A DNA stretch of 28,277 nt from assembly GCA_036266155.1 (NCBI GenBank), contig DATANR010000429.1, positions 1 through 28,277 on the forward strand, in the 5' to 3' direction. This DNA comes from SIAJ01 sp036266155 (GTDB lineage: Bacteria; Planctomycetota; Planctomycetia; Gemmatales; Gemmataceae). This document shows, piece by piece, positions 1-8,847 of the stretch. Within the stretch, counting starts at the first letter, position 1, and every line of letters starts with the position of its first letter. The notes beneath the pieces were generated by a model that had not been told where the DNA came from, made no database searches, and saw only the letters and a program-made list of their open reading frames with translations. Position numbers and translations under genes: made by a program.

Positions 1-1
1 T

Positions 2-367
2 ATTGCCGATGGGTCAGCGGTCCCGGCGGCGGAATCGTACTTCGGCGGCACCGTGCAAGCGGCGCCGGGGACGATTGAGCACTTGATTGGCTACGTGCTG
101 CTGTTCAGTCTCGCCTTGGGCGTATCGGGCTGGACCGACTACGTGCGTCGCCGCCGCAAGGAACGATTTACGCTCGGGCCGGTCTTCGTCGCCGGGTTGA
201 TCGCATTCCTGCTCTGGCTCGGGTGGAACATCTTTATTCACTCCGATCAGCCGCCGGGTTACATGCTCGTGGCTCTTGCGGGAACAGCGGGTGTGGTGCA
301 GATGGTCAGCCCGTGGACGCCGCCCCCACCGCCGCAACCGAAACGACGGCGGCTGGAGTACGCGTGA
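2..367 (+). CDS. Membrane protein, C-terminal part (gene runs off the left edge)
   Basis: The frame is open to the first base, so this is the 3' end of a longer gene; the GTG at 53 is only one possible internal start. The visible 121 residues hold two hydrophobic segments, one around LIGYVLLFSLALGVSGW and one around VFVAGLIAFLLWLGWNIF, separated by a basic stretch (YVRRRRKER). A third, weaker hydrophobic stretch is followed by a proline-rich basic tail (PPPPPQPKRRR). By the positive-inside rule the basic loop should be cytoplasmic. The gene lies 43 bp before the next gene on the same strand, so the two may be co-transcribed. I do not recognise the family and no function can be given. Confidence 0.7.
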   Translation: MADGSAVPAAESYFGGTVQAAPGTIEHLIGYVLLFSLALGVSGWTDYVRRRRKERFTLGPVFVAGLIAFLLWLGWNIFIHSDQPPGYMLVALAGTAGVVQMVSPWTPPPPPQPKRRRLEYA

Positions 368-410
368 GCCCTTAGTCTTCCAAATACAATCGACCGCGAG
401 GTCGCTACTC

Positions 411-1091
411 ATGACACGATTTGAATCCACCGCCGTCCTCGCGATTGCCGCCCTGATCGGCGCTGCCTATTCGCCGGCCGTCGCGCAATACATAGTGATC
501 GATGGCGCCAAGGGCGGCGAATCCCGGCCGGTCACACCCGAGGTGAAGGGACCGAACGGCAAGGTAAAGCCGGGTAAGGCGCCGAAGGCCCAGCCGATCG
601 CGGAGCCCGAAAAGCCGGTCGAGCCAACCTTCACCGCGACGGGCGGCTTCGAAAGCACCCCGGAGAAAGCGCGCGAGAGCGCCCTCCGCGCAGCGGTTGA
701 CAAGTTCCGCGACTACCTGGCGGAACAGGAATCGCCGGTCCATCGCATGCCGAATCATCCGATGGATTTCGTCCGCACCATGCTGATTGAGAAACAGGAA
801 AAGGTCGTGACGGAGGAAGCGTTCGTCAACGAGAAGACCGGCCAGACGGAAACGATGTACCGGATGACCGTGGCCGTCCATGTCACGCCGGAGAAGGTCC
901 GCGAACTGCGCTCGCAAGAGCGATCGAGCGAGGCCCTGTGGATGCTGGCCGGCCTCGGCGGCCTGGCTGGTCTCGCGGCGTTGTTCTTTCGCCTCGACGC
1001 ATGGACCAAGGGGTATCTGACGTCCTGGCTGGCGCTGGGCGCCGTTGGTGCGACGACGCTCTTGGCCGGTATCTGGTGGTGGGCGAAGTGA
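411..1091 (+). CDS. Secreted, membrane-anchored hypothetical protein
   Basis: The ATG at 411 starts a 226-residue protein with a clear signal peptide (hydrophobic core AVLAIAALIGAAYS, probable cleavage after AVA). A disordered linker rich in Lys, Pro and Glu follows (about residues 35-75). Then comes a compact alpha/beta region of about 90 residues that begins FTATGGFESTPEKARESALR and ends in a strand-like VAVHVTPEKV. Two transmembrane helices close the protein (about residues 175-195 and 205-224). This suggests a periplasmic domain tethered at its C-terminus. An upstream reading to 276 exists but lacks a signal peptide in the right place, so I chose 411. The family is not recognised. It converges on the 1196-3919 gene with a long hairpin between them. 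Confidence 0.75.
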   Translation: MTRFESTAVLAIAALIGAAYSPAVAQYIVIDGAKGGESRPVTPEVKGPNGKVKPGKAPKAQPIAEPEKPVEPTFTATGGFESTPEKARESALRAAVDKFRDYLAEQESPVHRMPNHPMDFVRTMLIEKQEKVVTEEAFVNEKTGQTETMYRMTVAVHVTPEKVRELRSQERSSEALWMLAGLGGLAGLAALFFRLDAWTKGYLTSWLALGAVGATTLLAGIWWWAK

Positions 1092-1104
1092 AATGAATGG
1101 GTAG

Positions 1105-1179
1105 GGCGGAGACCGCGCAGCGAGGGCGACGCCGTCATAACGGACACGGCGTCGCCCTCGCTGCGCTTCGGTCTCCGCC
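1105..1179. repeat. Long imperfect inverted repeat between convergent genes
   Basis: The left arm (1105-1135) and right arm (1146-1179) pair over 31 bases, with one 3-base bulge (ctt at 1166-1168) and a 10-base loop. The inner block AGCGAGGGCGACGCCGT pairs perfectly, as does the outer GGCGGAGACCG. It begins 13 bp after the stop codon of the gene on its left and ends 16 bp before the stop of the convergent gene on its right. It could act as a two-way transcription terminator, although no T-run follows either arm. Its length and bulged form also fit a dispersed palindromic repeat. Confidence 0.8.
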
Positions 1180-1195
1180 GCATGAACCATCCGCG

Positions 1196-3919
1196 CTATG
1201 CCGTCGCATTCCGCATAATCTCGCCCAATTGCTCCAGCGCCGCCGGCGTCTCCGGTCCGCCGGTGATTTCGGGCGGGCCGAATCGAATTCCCACCGGCGA
1301 CCAAATTGAGAGTTTGCCGCGACGATACAGGAACATGCATTCGACCTTGCCGTGCCGGACGAACGCCACCTGACCAAAGCCGTCGACGCCGACTTCGCAT
1401 CGGACCAGCTTGTAAACAGCGACGAATCGTGCCGACGAGCTGTTCTCCACCGACTGGGAAACCAGTCGATTGCGCGCCCGCTGTCCGAAGTCGCTGGCGG
1501 CGGTCGGCCCGTCGCTGATGCGTAACGGACCGGCGCCCCATTCGATCAGGCACCCACGGCTGCCGACGCTCATGCCCATGCAGTAGTTGCCGAGACGCAC
1601 TTCCAAATTGGAGTGACACCGCCCTGGCGCGGTCACTAACGCGACGCCGCGGCCCATTGGATCCGTCACCGTCAATTCCCCGGTCCCCGTTTGGCGGACG
1701 AACAGGAGCCCGTCGCTCGACAACTTGGCCGCACCGATGCGGCAGGGCGGATATTCAGCCAGGGTCCGACCGTTGTCTTCCAGGTCGTGAATGCTCCAGA
1801 CACGCGGCTTCTCCGCGAATAGAGCCAGCGTTCGGCCGGCGCCTTGCGCGACGGGTGCAAACGTGCGGAATCGTGGTCGGCCATCGCTGGTCGGCACAAA
1901 CGAGACGACAGTCTTGTCAGCGACTATTCGAATGCGACCGGTCCCGGAGTCATGCACGACAAATGGCTGGTTTAAGCTGCTGTGGGGTTCTCCAGAAATT
2001 ACCGGAATGGTCGGCCGCGAAACGGCCATGTTGCGCGCCTTCTCGACGGCCGTGTGCGCGCCGTGCGAGAACTCGGCCGCATGCCGGGGATCGGGATACA
2101 AGCTGCCAGTTCCCAAATCGATGCCGCGATGCACCGGGCCAGCCTTGACGGCAACCGCATGCAAGTTCGGGAAGCCAAACCACGTCGCGCCCAATTCGCC
2201 GCCGGTCGACATCACCGAGTGCAGCGTCGCCGTCCGCGTCGATAGATCGTAATGAACAACCGCGAGGCCATCGCCCAAGCGACCACACACAGCGAAGCCA
2301 TTCGCCATGCCGAGGACCGCCTGTACGGTGCGCATCACCTGCCCATCCTTGCAGCCGCGTGGCAACACTTCCACCGCTCCGTCAGCCAAGGTCCAGGCAT
2401 GGAGGAAGCCGCTCACCGTCGCGGCCAGGAGCACTTCAACTTCGAGGCGACCGTCGAACGCGAGGTCGGCGACGCGGTTGGTCAAGCCAAAGCGGAACGG
2501 GAACGGGATCGGCTCCACGTCGCCCGACCAGGGTACATAGAGCCCGTTCGCTGGCGTCGTCGACGGCGGTGGCTTTGGAGCGGGCTTCTTGAAATCAATC
2601 CGAAACCGGCTGATCGGAACGGCCCCGCCATCGCGGACGTGGACCAGTTCTACTTGACCCTCTTCCGTGACGGTTAGCGCAAAGAGTCGACAGCCATTCG
2701 CCAGAAATTTTGTCGCTCGGCGAACCTGCGGCTCCATGACCACGCGTGGGTGCGTGAGCAGCACAATATCGCGCTCGGGAGCGGACGGGTCGAACACTTC
2801 TTCGCTGAGAACGTGACCCGGATGCGCCGACAGATCACTGGCTTCGAGTGCTTCGCCAAACCGTTCAGCACTGCCCGCGGGCAGCGTGAATTTCTCCGTC
2901 GCCAAGCTGCCGAAGCGAACGGAGATGCTCAACTTTCGCCGCGTCGACAGCCGGGCGAACGCCAACACCGCCGCGCCAAGGGCAAGTCGCACCGGCCCCC
3001 AGGTAAGCACGCCCTGATCGACCACGAGCGCCAGATGTTCCTGCCGCCGCTCGTGCGGGTCCTCGCGGCGAAAGAAGAGGAGTTCGTTCTCGGCGAAGCG
3101 CCGCACGAAGTCGTCGGGATCGAGAGCGAGCTGGCTCGGCAGCAGCCGTGATGGATCGCCGCGATTCGTGACGTCCGCATAGCCGCCGATCGGCAACTTG
3201 GGTGGCGTGCGCTTGCGCGGCGGCAGACTCAAAGCGCTGACGAAATGGCGAACCAGCGGTACCGCGTCGCCGAGCCGCGATCGATCCTTGACGGCAGCGT
3301 CGAGAAACTCGGCCATCGTCGGTGGCCGGCGTTCCAGCTCCTCGGCAAGCGGCTCGGCCGCGTCGCTATCCGGTGCGACGCCGTGGCGCAACCAGTGGCG
3401 AACATCGTAATCCGACATCGGCCGCAGCCGGCTCGCGACCCGCTCGTGAAACTCACGTGCGGAAAGACTGGGCGTCTCCACATTGTCGTTGTGGTCGTGC
3501 AGGAACCCCAGCGACGGTGAGTGCGTCAGCCAGTGCGCCAGCGACTTGCCGCCGCCCGCGGGCACATGGACCGCCGGCGGGACATTCGAACACAGGTATC
3601 CGAACAGCGCTCCGGCATTCCGCGCCGGGCTATTCAGGCGGCGGAAGGAGTGAGCCACGGTCTTGAATCGATCGGGAATCGGACAGGCAGCCGGCGGATC
3701 GAGCGACAGCAGGGCCAGACATTCGACGACGTGCGCGAAATGCGGCACTGCTCGGAGTGCGGCAAACCCTTCGAGAAAAGCCGCAACCTGCGGAGCGAAG
3801 CGCCAGGTGCCCGTGTCGGTTTCCAGTGCCTCGCCATTGTTCGACCACCGCAGGCCGGACGGACCAAAGCCGGCGGGCACGGCGAAGTACTGAAGGTAGG
3901 GTCGAACGGACGGGTGCAT
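1196..3919 (-). CDS. Degenerate vWA domain fused to beta-propeller (bpX-type protein)
   Basis: This 907-residue protein has three parts. Residues 1-240 are helical and unassigned. Residues about 245-440 look like a von Willebrand A fold preceded by the stretch GGYADVTNRGDPSRLLPSQL and ELLFFRRE. The strand that normally carries the metal-binding DxSxS reads VVDQGVLTWG (D301), so the MIDAS site is not intact. The central strand DIVLLTHPRVV follows near residue 385. Residues about 470-900 carry repeating strand patterns with SG/DG turns and fit a propeller. From memory, pseudo-vWA plus propeller proteins of this kind (bpX) belong to MoxR ATPase-vWA-propeller ternary systems thought to act in biological conflict. 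No MoxR gene is present here, so the system assignment is inference. The ATG at 3919 has no clear Shine-Dalgarno sequence. There is no signal peptide, so the protein is probably cytoplasmic. Confidence 0.8.
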   Translation of the reverse strand: MHPSVRPYLQYFAVPAGFGPSGLRWSNNGEALETDTGTWRFAPQVAAFLEGFAALRAVPHFAHVVECLALLSLDPPAACPIPDRFKTVAHSFRRLNSPARNAGALFGYLCSNVPPAVHVPAGGGKSLAHWLTHSPSLGFLHDHNDNVETPSLSAREFHERVASRLRPMSDYDVRHWLRHGVAPDSDAAEPLAEELERRPPTMAEFLDAAVKDRSRLGDAVPLVRHFVSALSLPPRKRTPPKLPIGGYADVTNRGDPSRLLPSQLALDPDDFVRRFAENELLFFRREDPHERRQEHLALVVDQGVLTWGPVRLALGAAVLAFARLSTRRKLSISVRFGSLATEKFTLPAGSAERFGEALEASDLSAHPGHVLSEEVFDPSAPERDIVLLTHPRVVMEPQVRRATKFLANGCRLFALTVTEEGQVELVHVRDGGAVPISRFRIDFKKPAPKPPPSTTPANGLYVPWSGDVEPIPFPFRFGLTNRVADLAFDGRLEVEVLLAATVSGFLHAWTLADGAVEVLPRGCKDGQVMRTVQAVLGMANGFAVCGRLGDGLAVVHYDLSTRTATLHSVMSTGGELGATWFGFPNLHAVAVKAGPVHRGIDLGTGSLYPDPRHAAEFSHGAHTAVEKARNMAVSRPTIPVISGEPHSSLNQPFVVHDSGTGRIRIVADKTVVSFVPTSDGRPRFRTFAPVAQGAGRTLALFAEKPRVWSIHDLEDNGRTLAEYPPCRIGAAKLSSDGLLFVRQTGTGELTVTDPMGRGVALVTAPGRCHSNLEVRLGNYCMGMSVGSRGCLIEWGAGPLRISDGPTAASDFGQRARNRLVSQSVENSSSARFVAVYKLVRCEVGVDGFGQVAFVRHGKVECMFLYRRGKLSIWSPVGIRFGPPEITGGPETPAALEQLGEIMRNATA

Positions 3920-4292
3920 GGATCCGAGTTATGATGCGCAAGGTGCGATTACATTCACCCTATCTGTTGGTGAGGAACATGTCACGTTTGCAAGGCATTC
4001 GAAAAGACTTGTGTTCTCATCACTCGCACGTGGGGGGATGACGCCCGGCCGGTGTGAACGTATTGATATCCCTGACTTGTAGTTGCGATGGCTGAATTGC
4101 CTCGCACTGGCCGTATCGCACTTTCGCATCTTGCCAATTTGGGATACCATCGCGTTCCTCGCCTAGAGTCGAGGTCCGAGTGCGACACGAGTTTGGTTGG
4201 TTGCCCCCCATGGAGCGCATGATGCGCCCGAGGCTGGACTCGCCGGGATCTCCGTTTCGATCTTAATCTCCATATTTCCAGGATGGCAAAAA
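3920..4292. other. Intergenic region between divergent genes
   Basis: This 373-bp stretch separates the divergent vWA-propeller gene and the giant surface-protein gene, so it must hold both promoters. I could not find a convincing -35/-10 pair. A short perfect palindrome, GCGCATGATGCGC, lies near 4217-4229. A reading frame opens at a TTG at 4197 and runs into the large gene, but the segment before 4293 does not look like a signal peptide and has no ribosome-binding site. Confidence 0.5.
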
Positions 4293-7200
4293 ATGCTGCA
4301 CCTCATGACTCGCACGGCGACCCCCCGTCGGCACAATCGGCTGGCTCGCCGACTGAAACTCGAAACGCTGGAAGCGCACATCGCTCCGGCCGTGTTCACC
4401 GTAACCAACACCCTCGACGTCGGCCCTGGCAGCTTGCGTCAGGCGATCTTCGATGCCGCGATCAATGGCCAGGCTGACACGATCGACTTTGATTCGTCAC
4501 TCGCCGGCAAGACTATCGTGCTCGCCAGCAACGACGTCAATACATCCTTTGGGCCGACCGGCCTCGTGATCAGCGCTGACGACATTACGATCGACGGATC
4601 AGGTGCGCCGGGCCTGGCGATCAGCGGCGGCAATGCTCGCCGCGATTTCGCGGTGGCGATCGATGGCACGTTGACGCTGCAGAACATCACCGTCACCGGC
4701 GGCCTCGCTCTCGGCGGCAACGGCGGCAACGCGACGGGCGATGCGGGCGGCGGCGGCGGCGGTGCGGGCCTCGGCGGCGCCGTGTTCAATGCCGGCACGC
4801 TCAACGTCATGGCCAGCACGCTATCCGGCAACCTGGCGCAGGGCGGCAACGGTGGCACCTGGTTGAGTGGTATTGCAAGCTATGGCGCTGGTGGCGGCGG
4901 CGGCGGCATGGGTGGGTCCGGCGGCAAGGGTTTCGCCAACAGTACGCCTCCAGGAAGCCACGGTGGCGGAGGCGGTGGAACCGCCGGTGCGGGCGGCGAT
5001 GCCAACTTAGTAGTCGGCGGCGCCGGCGGAACTGGTGGATTGAACGGACAATTTGGCACCGGTCCCAATGCGGGTCTCGCAGCCGGCGCGGGCGGCGGCG
5101 GCGCCGGCGACGGTGACTACAGCGGAACCAATCAGCCACGGCCGGGCGGCAATGCCGGCTTCGGTGGCGGCGGCGGCGGAGCGTCCTTCAGCGACTTCTT
5201 TTCCATGGGTGGCGCCGGCGGCTTCGGCGGCGGTGGCGGCGGAGCGGCACCGTTTAATTCCGCGGAGGGCGGCACCGGCGGCTTTGGCGGCGGCGGTGGC
5301 GGCGGCTATACGCTGGGGGGAGCGAGCCTGTTCGCCGGCGGATATGGTTCAGTTTGGAACGCCGGCAACGGCAGCGGCGGCGGCGGCGGCGGCGGGTTTG
5401 GCGGCGCCATCTTCAACAATGGCGGCATGGTCTACATTCAGAACAGCACGCTCGCCTTCAACACGGCGGCCGGCGGGATCGGCACCGGCGCAAACCCCGG
5501 CTATGACGGCGCCGGAATCGGCGGCGCGATCTTCAATCGCAATGGCAATTTGACGATCCTCAATAGCACGATCAGCAGCAACTCGGCGGCTGATGTCGCT
5601 CGCGGCGTGTTCAACATCGGCGATGGCATCACGGCGACCGCCGAGATCGACAACACGATCCTCGGCCAGTCCGACACTGCCGCCATCGACTTCTACGCTT
5701 CGCAGATCAACGGGGGACTGAGCGCCACGGCCGGCGTCGGCAACCTGTTCAGCACCACCGCCGGCGGGACGTTCGGCGGCTCGTTTGTCATCGCCGATCC
5801 GCTGCTCGGAATTCTGGCCAAGAACGGCGGGCCGACGCGGACCATGGTGCCGGCGCTCGGCAGCCCGGCCATCGACGGCGGCGACAATGCGGCGGCGGCC
5901 AGCCTCTTCACCGATCAGACCGGCCTCTCCATTCGGAAGGCGGGCGGCACCGTCGACATCGGCTCTTTCGAGCCGCAAGCGCCGACCATCGGCAGCAACA
6001 GCACGACCTTTACTGTGGGTGTGCCGGGCAGCTTCATGGTCATCAACGGCGGCAATCCCACGCCAGCCCTGAGCGTGACGGCCGGGACGTTGCCGGCCGG
6101 CGTGACATTGACCAGCTCCGGGCTGCTGAGCGGCACGCCCGCCATCGCGGGCACGTTCAACTTCACGATCACGGCCACGAACAGCTTTACCTCGACGGCG
6201 CAAGCCTTTACGCTGACGGTCGACAAGGCCGGCACGGTTACGACGATGACCAGCTCACACACGTCGATCGTGTATGGCGAGGCAGTAGCGTTCACGGCCA
6301 AGGTCACTGCAGTCGCGCCGAGCACCGCAACGCCGACCGGCGTGGTCTCCTTCTTCGACCAGGGCGATCACCGCTTGCTCAGCACGCAGGTGCTGGTGAA
6401 TGGTGAAGCGGCCTACTCCACGATGGACCTCTGGGCCGGCTTCCACGACATCGTCGCGTGTTTCGACTTCAACGGCACGAACGCGAACTTCGACTCCTCT
6501 GCCACGAGTGTGCCGCTGCAAGTGTTCAAGGCCGACTCGACCGTCGCCCTGTCGACCACGTTCAATCCGACCGTTGTCGGCTATGGCGGCGTGAAGCTGA
6601 CCGCGACGGTGACGAGCACGGCCCCGAGCGTCGTCGTGCCGACCGGCGACATCACCTTCTACGACATCTCCCTGAACCAGCTCATCGACACGGTTAGCCT
6701 GTCGGGTGGTCAGGCGTCGCTGGTCACCTCCCACCTGAGTGCTGGCACGCACGACATCGTCGGCGTTCTGAACTTCTATGGCACGAACCCGAACTTCAAC
6801 CTGTCGACCTCGAACGACCTGTTCCAGACGGTAAATCAAGCCACGACCACGGTGGCTCTGACAGGATCCGGTCCGATCGCTTATGGACAGCTCGAGACGC
6901 TCACGGCCAAGATCTCGGTCGATCCGATCGGTGGCGGCGTGCCAACCGGTACGGTGACCTTCCGCGACCAATTGACGGTCATCGGCACCGTGTCCGCCAT
7001 CGATGGCGTGGCGGTGCTCAATCGGTCGACGTTCGATACCGGCGCGCACACGATCACCGCGACCTACAACGGCAGCAACGACTACGCCGCCAGCCCGACG
7101 TCCAACAGCTTCGGGTTTGGCGTCGCCCTGGCCCAGACGACCGTGACGCTCACGAGCGCCAATAGCCCGACAACCTACGGCGATGTGGCGACGTTCATCG

Positions 7201-8642
7201 CCACCGTCAACGTGACCGCGCCCGCTCTGGGCACGCCTGTCGGCACCGTGCAGTTCTTCGACTTCAGCGGCGGCGGTCCGATCGGCACTGTCGCCTTGTC
7301 TGGCGGCGTGGCGACGTTGAACATCTCGACGCTGACGCCGGGCACGCACCAAATCTTCGCGACCTACTCTGGCGCTCCCAACTTCGCATCCTCCGCGGCG
7401 GCGGCGCCGATCGACCATGTGGTCAACGGCCTCCCAACGCTTGGCGGCGTCCCCGGCTTTACTCAGATCAACGAACTGACGCTGCTGACCTTCACCGCCA
7501 CGGTCGCCAATCCGAGCTCACCTGTGTTCAGCCTGGTCAACGCTCCAAGCGGGGCCGCGATCAATGCGGCCGGCGTGTTCACCTGGACGCCGACCGAGGC
7601 TCAGGGCCCGGCCACCTATGCATTCACCGTGCGCATCACCGACAACGGGACGATCGACGATCGGCCGATCACGGTGGTCGTCAACGAAGTGAATGTCGCG
7701 CCGGTCCTCGGCGCCACGCCGACCGGGCTCGTCACCGCGCCCGGCTCGCTGGTGACCTTCACGGCGACGGCCACGGATTCGGACATCCTCAACGGCAAAG
7801 GCAACACGCTCACCTACAGCCTGGTCGGCGCGCCGGCTGGTGCGGTCATCGATCCGGACACTGGCGTATTCACCTGGACGCCGAACGAGTCCAACCCGGT
7901 GGCCAACTACACGTTCAAGGTGAGAGTCACCGACGACGGCGTGCCGTCGCTAAGCGATTCGAAGACGGTGACGATCGGCGTCAAGATGGTCGCGCTCGTG
8001 AATGGCGACCTGCTCGTCGGCGGCACGGCCGGCAACGACACGATCGGCATCGGCCGCACGGTGAACCTGTCCTCGTTCACCGTCCGCCGCAACGGCGTCC
8101 TGCTGGCCACGGTGCCGACCGGCTCCGTAACCGGCAAGATCGTCGTCCATGGGCTCGCGGGCAACGACACGATCACCGTGAACGCGAAGATCACCCAGCC
8201 AACGTGGCTATTCGGTGAGGCCGGCAACGACAAGCTGACCGGCGGCGCCGGCAACGACCTCATGTCCGGCGGCGACGGCAACGACACGCTGGTCGACGTC
8301 AAGGGCATCAACGTGATGCTCGGCGGCCAGGGCATCGACAAGATCACCGGCGGCGGCGGCAACGACCTCATGGTCGCCGGCTCGACCGACTTCGATGCCG
8401 ACCTGACGGCCTTGGCCAACATCCAGGCCGAATGGAACTCGGGCAGCCCGACCCGCATCGCCCACCTGAGCGGCTCGCCGGGCGGCCTCAACAACGGGAC
8501 CTATCTGACCGCCGCCACGGTCCACGACGACCTCGTCATGGACACGCTGACCGGCAAGAAGAAGGGCAACGGCTGGTTCATCACGAACACGCTGGACAAG
8601 ACCGACGGCACTGGCCCCGGCGACGCGGTGACGAAGCTGTGA
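4293..8642 (+). CDS. Giant multidomain surface protein (Pmp-like repeats, Ig-like, cadherin-like, RTX)
   Basis: The ATG at 4293 follows AGGA at 4280-4283 with good spacing and gives 1,449 residues. The basic N-terminus leads into LKLETLEAHIAPAVFTVT, the planctomycetal LExLE...PA motif seen at the start of very large exported proteins. A CSLREAI-like segment follows (GSLRQAIFDA). Residues about 133-383 are extremely Gly-rich. Around and after them come GGAIFN and FN repeats with NSTISSNSA, as in Chlamydia Pmp and choice-of-anchor beta-helix proteins. A putative-Ig (He_PIG) module lies near 567-643, four Ig-like repeats near 648-1044 (each with YG near its start and PTG.V.F.D), and two cadherin/dystroglycan-like modules near 1046-1229. 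RTX calcium-binding repeats (GGAGNDLMSGGDGNDTL) occupy about 1240-1370. The C-terminus reads LTGKKKGNGWFI. It is probably a secreted or cell-surface adhesion or structural protein; the RTX repeats alone do not make it a toxin. Confidence 0.88.
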   Translation: MLHLMTRTATPRRHNRLARRLKLETLEAHIAPAVFTVTNTLDVGPGSLRQAIFDAAINGQADTIDFDSSLAGKTIVLASNDVNTSFGPTGLVISADDITIDGSGAPGLAISGGNARRDFAVAIDGTLTLQNITVTGGLALGGNGGNATGDAGGGGGGAGLGGAVFNAGTLNVMASTLSGNLAQGGNGGTWLSGIASYGAGGGGGGMGGSGGKGFANSTPPGSHGGGGGGTAGAGGDANLVVGGAGGTGGLNGQFGTGPNAGLAAGAGGGGAGDGDYSGTNQPRPGGNAGFGGGGGGASFSDFFSMGGAGGFGGGGGGAAPFNSAEGGTGGFGGGGGGGYTLGGASLFAGGYGSVWNAGNGSGGGGGGGFGGAIFNNGGMVYIQNSTLAFNTAAGGIGTGANPGYDGAGIGGAIFNRNGNLTILNSTISSNSAADVARGVFNIGDGITATAEIDNTILGQSDTAAIDFYASQINGGLSATAGVGNLFSTTAGGTFGGSFVIADPLLGILAKNGGPTRTMVPALGSPAIDGGDNAAAASLFTDQTGLSIRKAGGTVDIGSFEPQAPTIGSNSTTFTVGVPGSFMVINGGNPTPALSVTAGTLPAGVTLTSSGLLSGTPAIAGTFNFTITATNSFTSTAQAFTLTVDKAGTVTTMTSSHTSIVYGEAVAFTAKVTAVAPSTATPTGVVSFFDQGDHRLLSTQVLVNGEAAYSTMDLWAGFHDIVACFDFNGTNANFDSSATSVPLQVFKADSTVALSTTFNPTVVGYGGVKLTATVTSTAPSVVVPTGDITFYDISLNQLIDTVSLSGGQASLVTSHLSAGTHDIVGVLNFYGTNPNFNLSTSNDLFQTVNQATTTVALTGSGPIAYGQLETLTAKISVDPIGGGVPTGTVTFRDQLTVIGTVSAIDGVAVLNRSTFDTGAHTITATYNGSNDYAASPTSNSFGFGVALAQTTVTLTSANSPTTYGDVATFIATVNVTAPALGTPVGTVQFFDFSGGGPIGTVALSGGVATLNISTLTPGTHQIFATYSGAPNFASSAAAAPIDHVVNGLPTLGGVPGFTQINELTLLTFTATVANPSSPVFSLVNAPSGAAINAAGVFTWTPTEAQGPATYAFTVRITDNGTIDDRPITVVVNEVNVAPVLGATPTGLVTAPGSLVTFTATATDSDILNGKGNTLTYSLVGAPAGAVIDPDTGVFTWTPNESNPVANYTFKVRVTDDGVPSLSDSKTVTIGVKMVALVNGDLLVGGTAGNDTIGIGRTVNLSSFTVRRNGVLLATVPTGSVTGKIVVHGLAGNDTITVNAKITQPTWLFGEAGNDKLTGGAGNDLMSGGDGNDTLVDVKGINVMLGGQGIDKITGGGGNDLMVAGSTDFDADLTALANIQAEWNSGSPTRIAHLSGSPGGLNNGTYLTAATVHDDLVMDTLTGKKKGNGWFITNTLDKTDGTGPGDAVTKL

Positions 8643-8669
8643 TGTTGATGGGGTTTGACAGAAACGCCT

Positions 8670-8692
8670 CCCCCGGCTCAATGAGCCGGGGG
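8670..8692. terminator. Compact GC-rich hairpin after the giant gene
   Basis: Perfect 10-bp arms (CCCCCGGCTC and GAGCCGGGGG) surround an AAT loop, 27 bp after the stop codon at 8642. Position and stability fit a transcription terminator for the large gene. The run of T expected of an intrinsic terminator is absent (TATCAAGG follows), so it may instead be a REP-like palindrome or an mRNA 3'-end stabiliser. Confidence 0.55.
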
Positions 8693-8794
8693 TATCAAGG
8701 CAGATATTTGCACTTCCACACAAGGCTCGAGGGAACGACGGCTTCGTTTGATCGCGATCGCCACGATGCCGCCGAACTGGGCGTCGCCAGAATT

Positions 8795-8847
8795 GAGAGA
8801 TTGCCAACAGAGATTGCCAAACACATATAGGGGGTTGGCAATCTCTC
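8795..8847. repeat. Two direct copies and one inverted copy of a 12-14 bp motif
   Basis: GAGAGATTGCCAAC (8795-8808) is a perfect 14-base inverted match to GTTGGCAATCTCTC (8834-8847). A second direct copy of the core, AGAGATTGCCAA, lies at 8809-8820, exactly 12 bp after the first copy of that core (8797). The single inverted copy can therefore pair with either direct copy, giving two mutually exclusive hairpins with loops of about 25 and 14 bases. It sits 150 bp past the giant gene and 310 bp before the next start. Confidence 0.8.

Noticed and set aside
405..1619. Long minus-strand frame overlapping the secreted protein and the vWA-propeller gene
   Set aside because: It is antisense to a gene with a clear signal peptide and is rich in Arg and Gly of shadow type; no family motif.
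2252..2677. Plus-strand frame inside the vWA-propeller gene
   Set aside because: It lies wholly antisense to a long coherent gene, has no ribosome-binding site and resembles no family.
4690..5440. Repetitive GGC-rich DNA considered as a CRISPR array or tandem repeat locus
   Set aside because: It is in frame and codes for Gly-rich protein repeats; no regular spacer-repeat unit.
6255..7418. 387-residue minus-strand frame within the giant gene
   Set aside because: It is an Arg-rich antisense shadow of the Ig-like repeats.
8010..8640. RTX repeats taken as evidence of a pore-forming toxin
   Set aside because: RTX repeats also occur in many surface and secreted proteins, and there is no acylation or type I secretion gene nearby.
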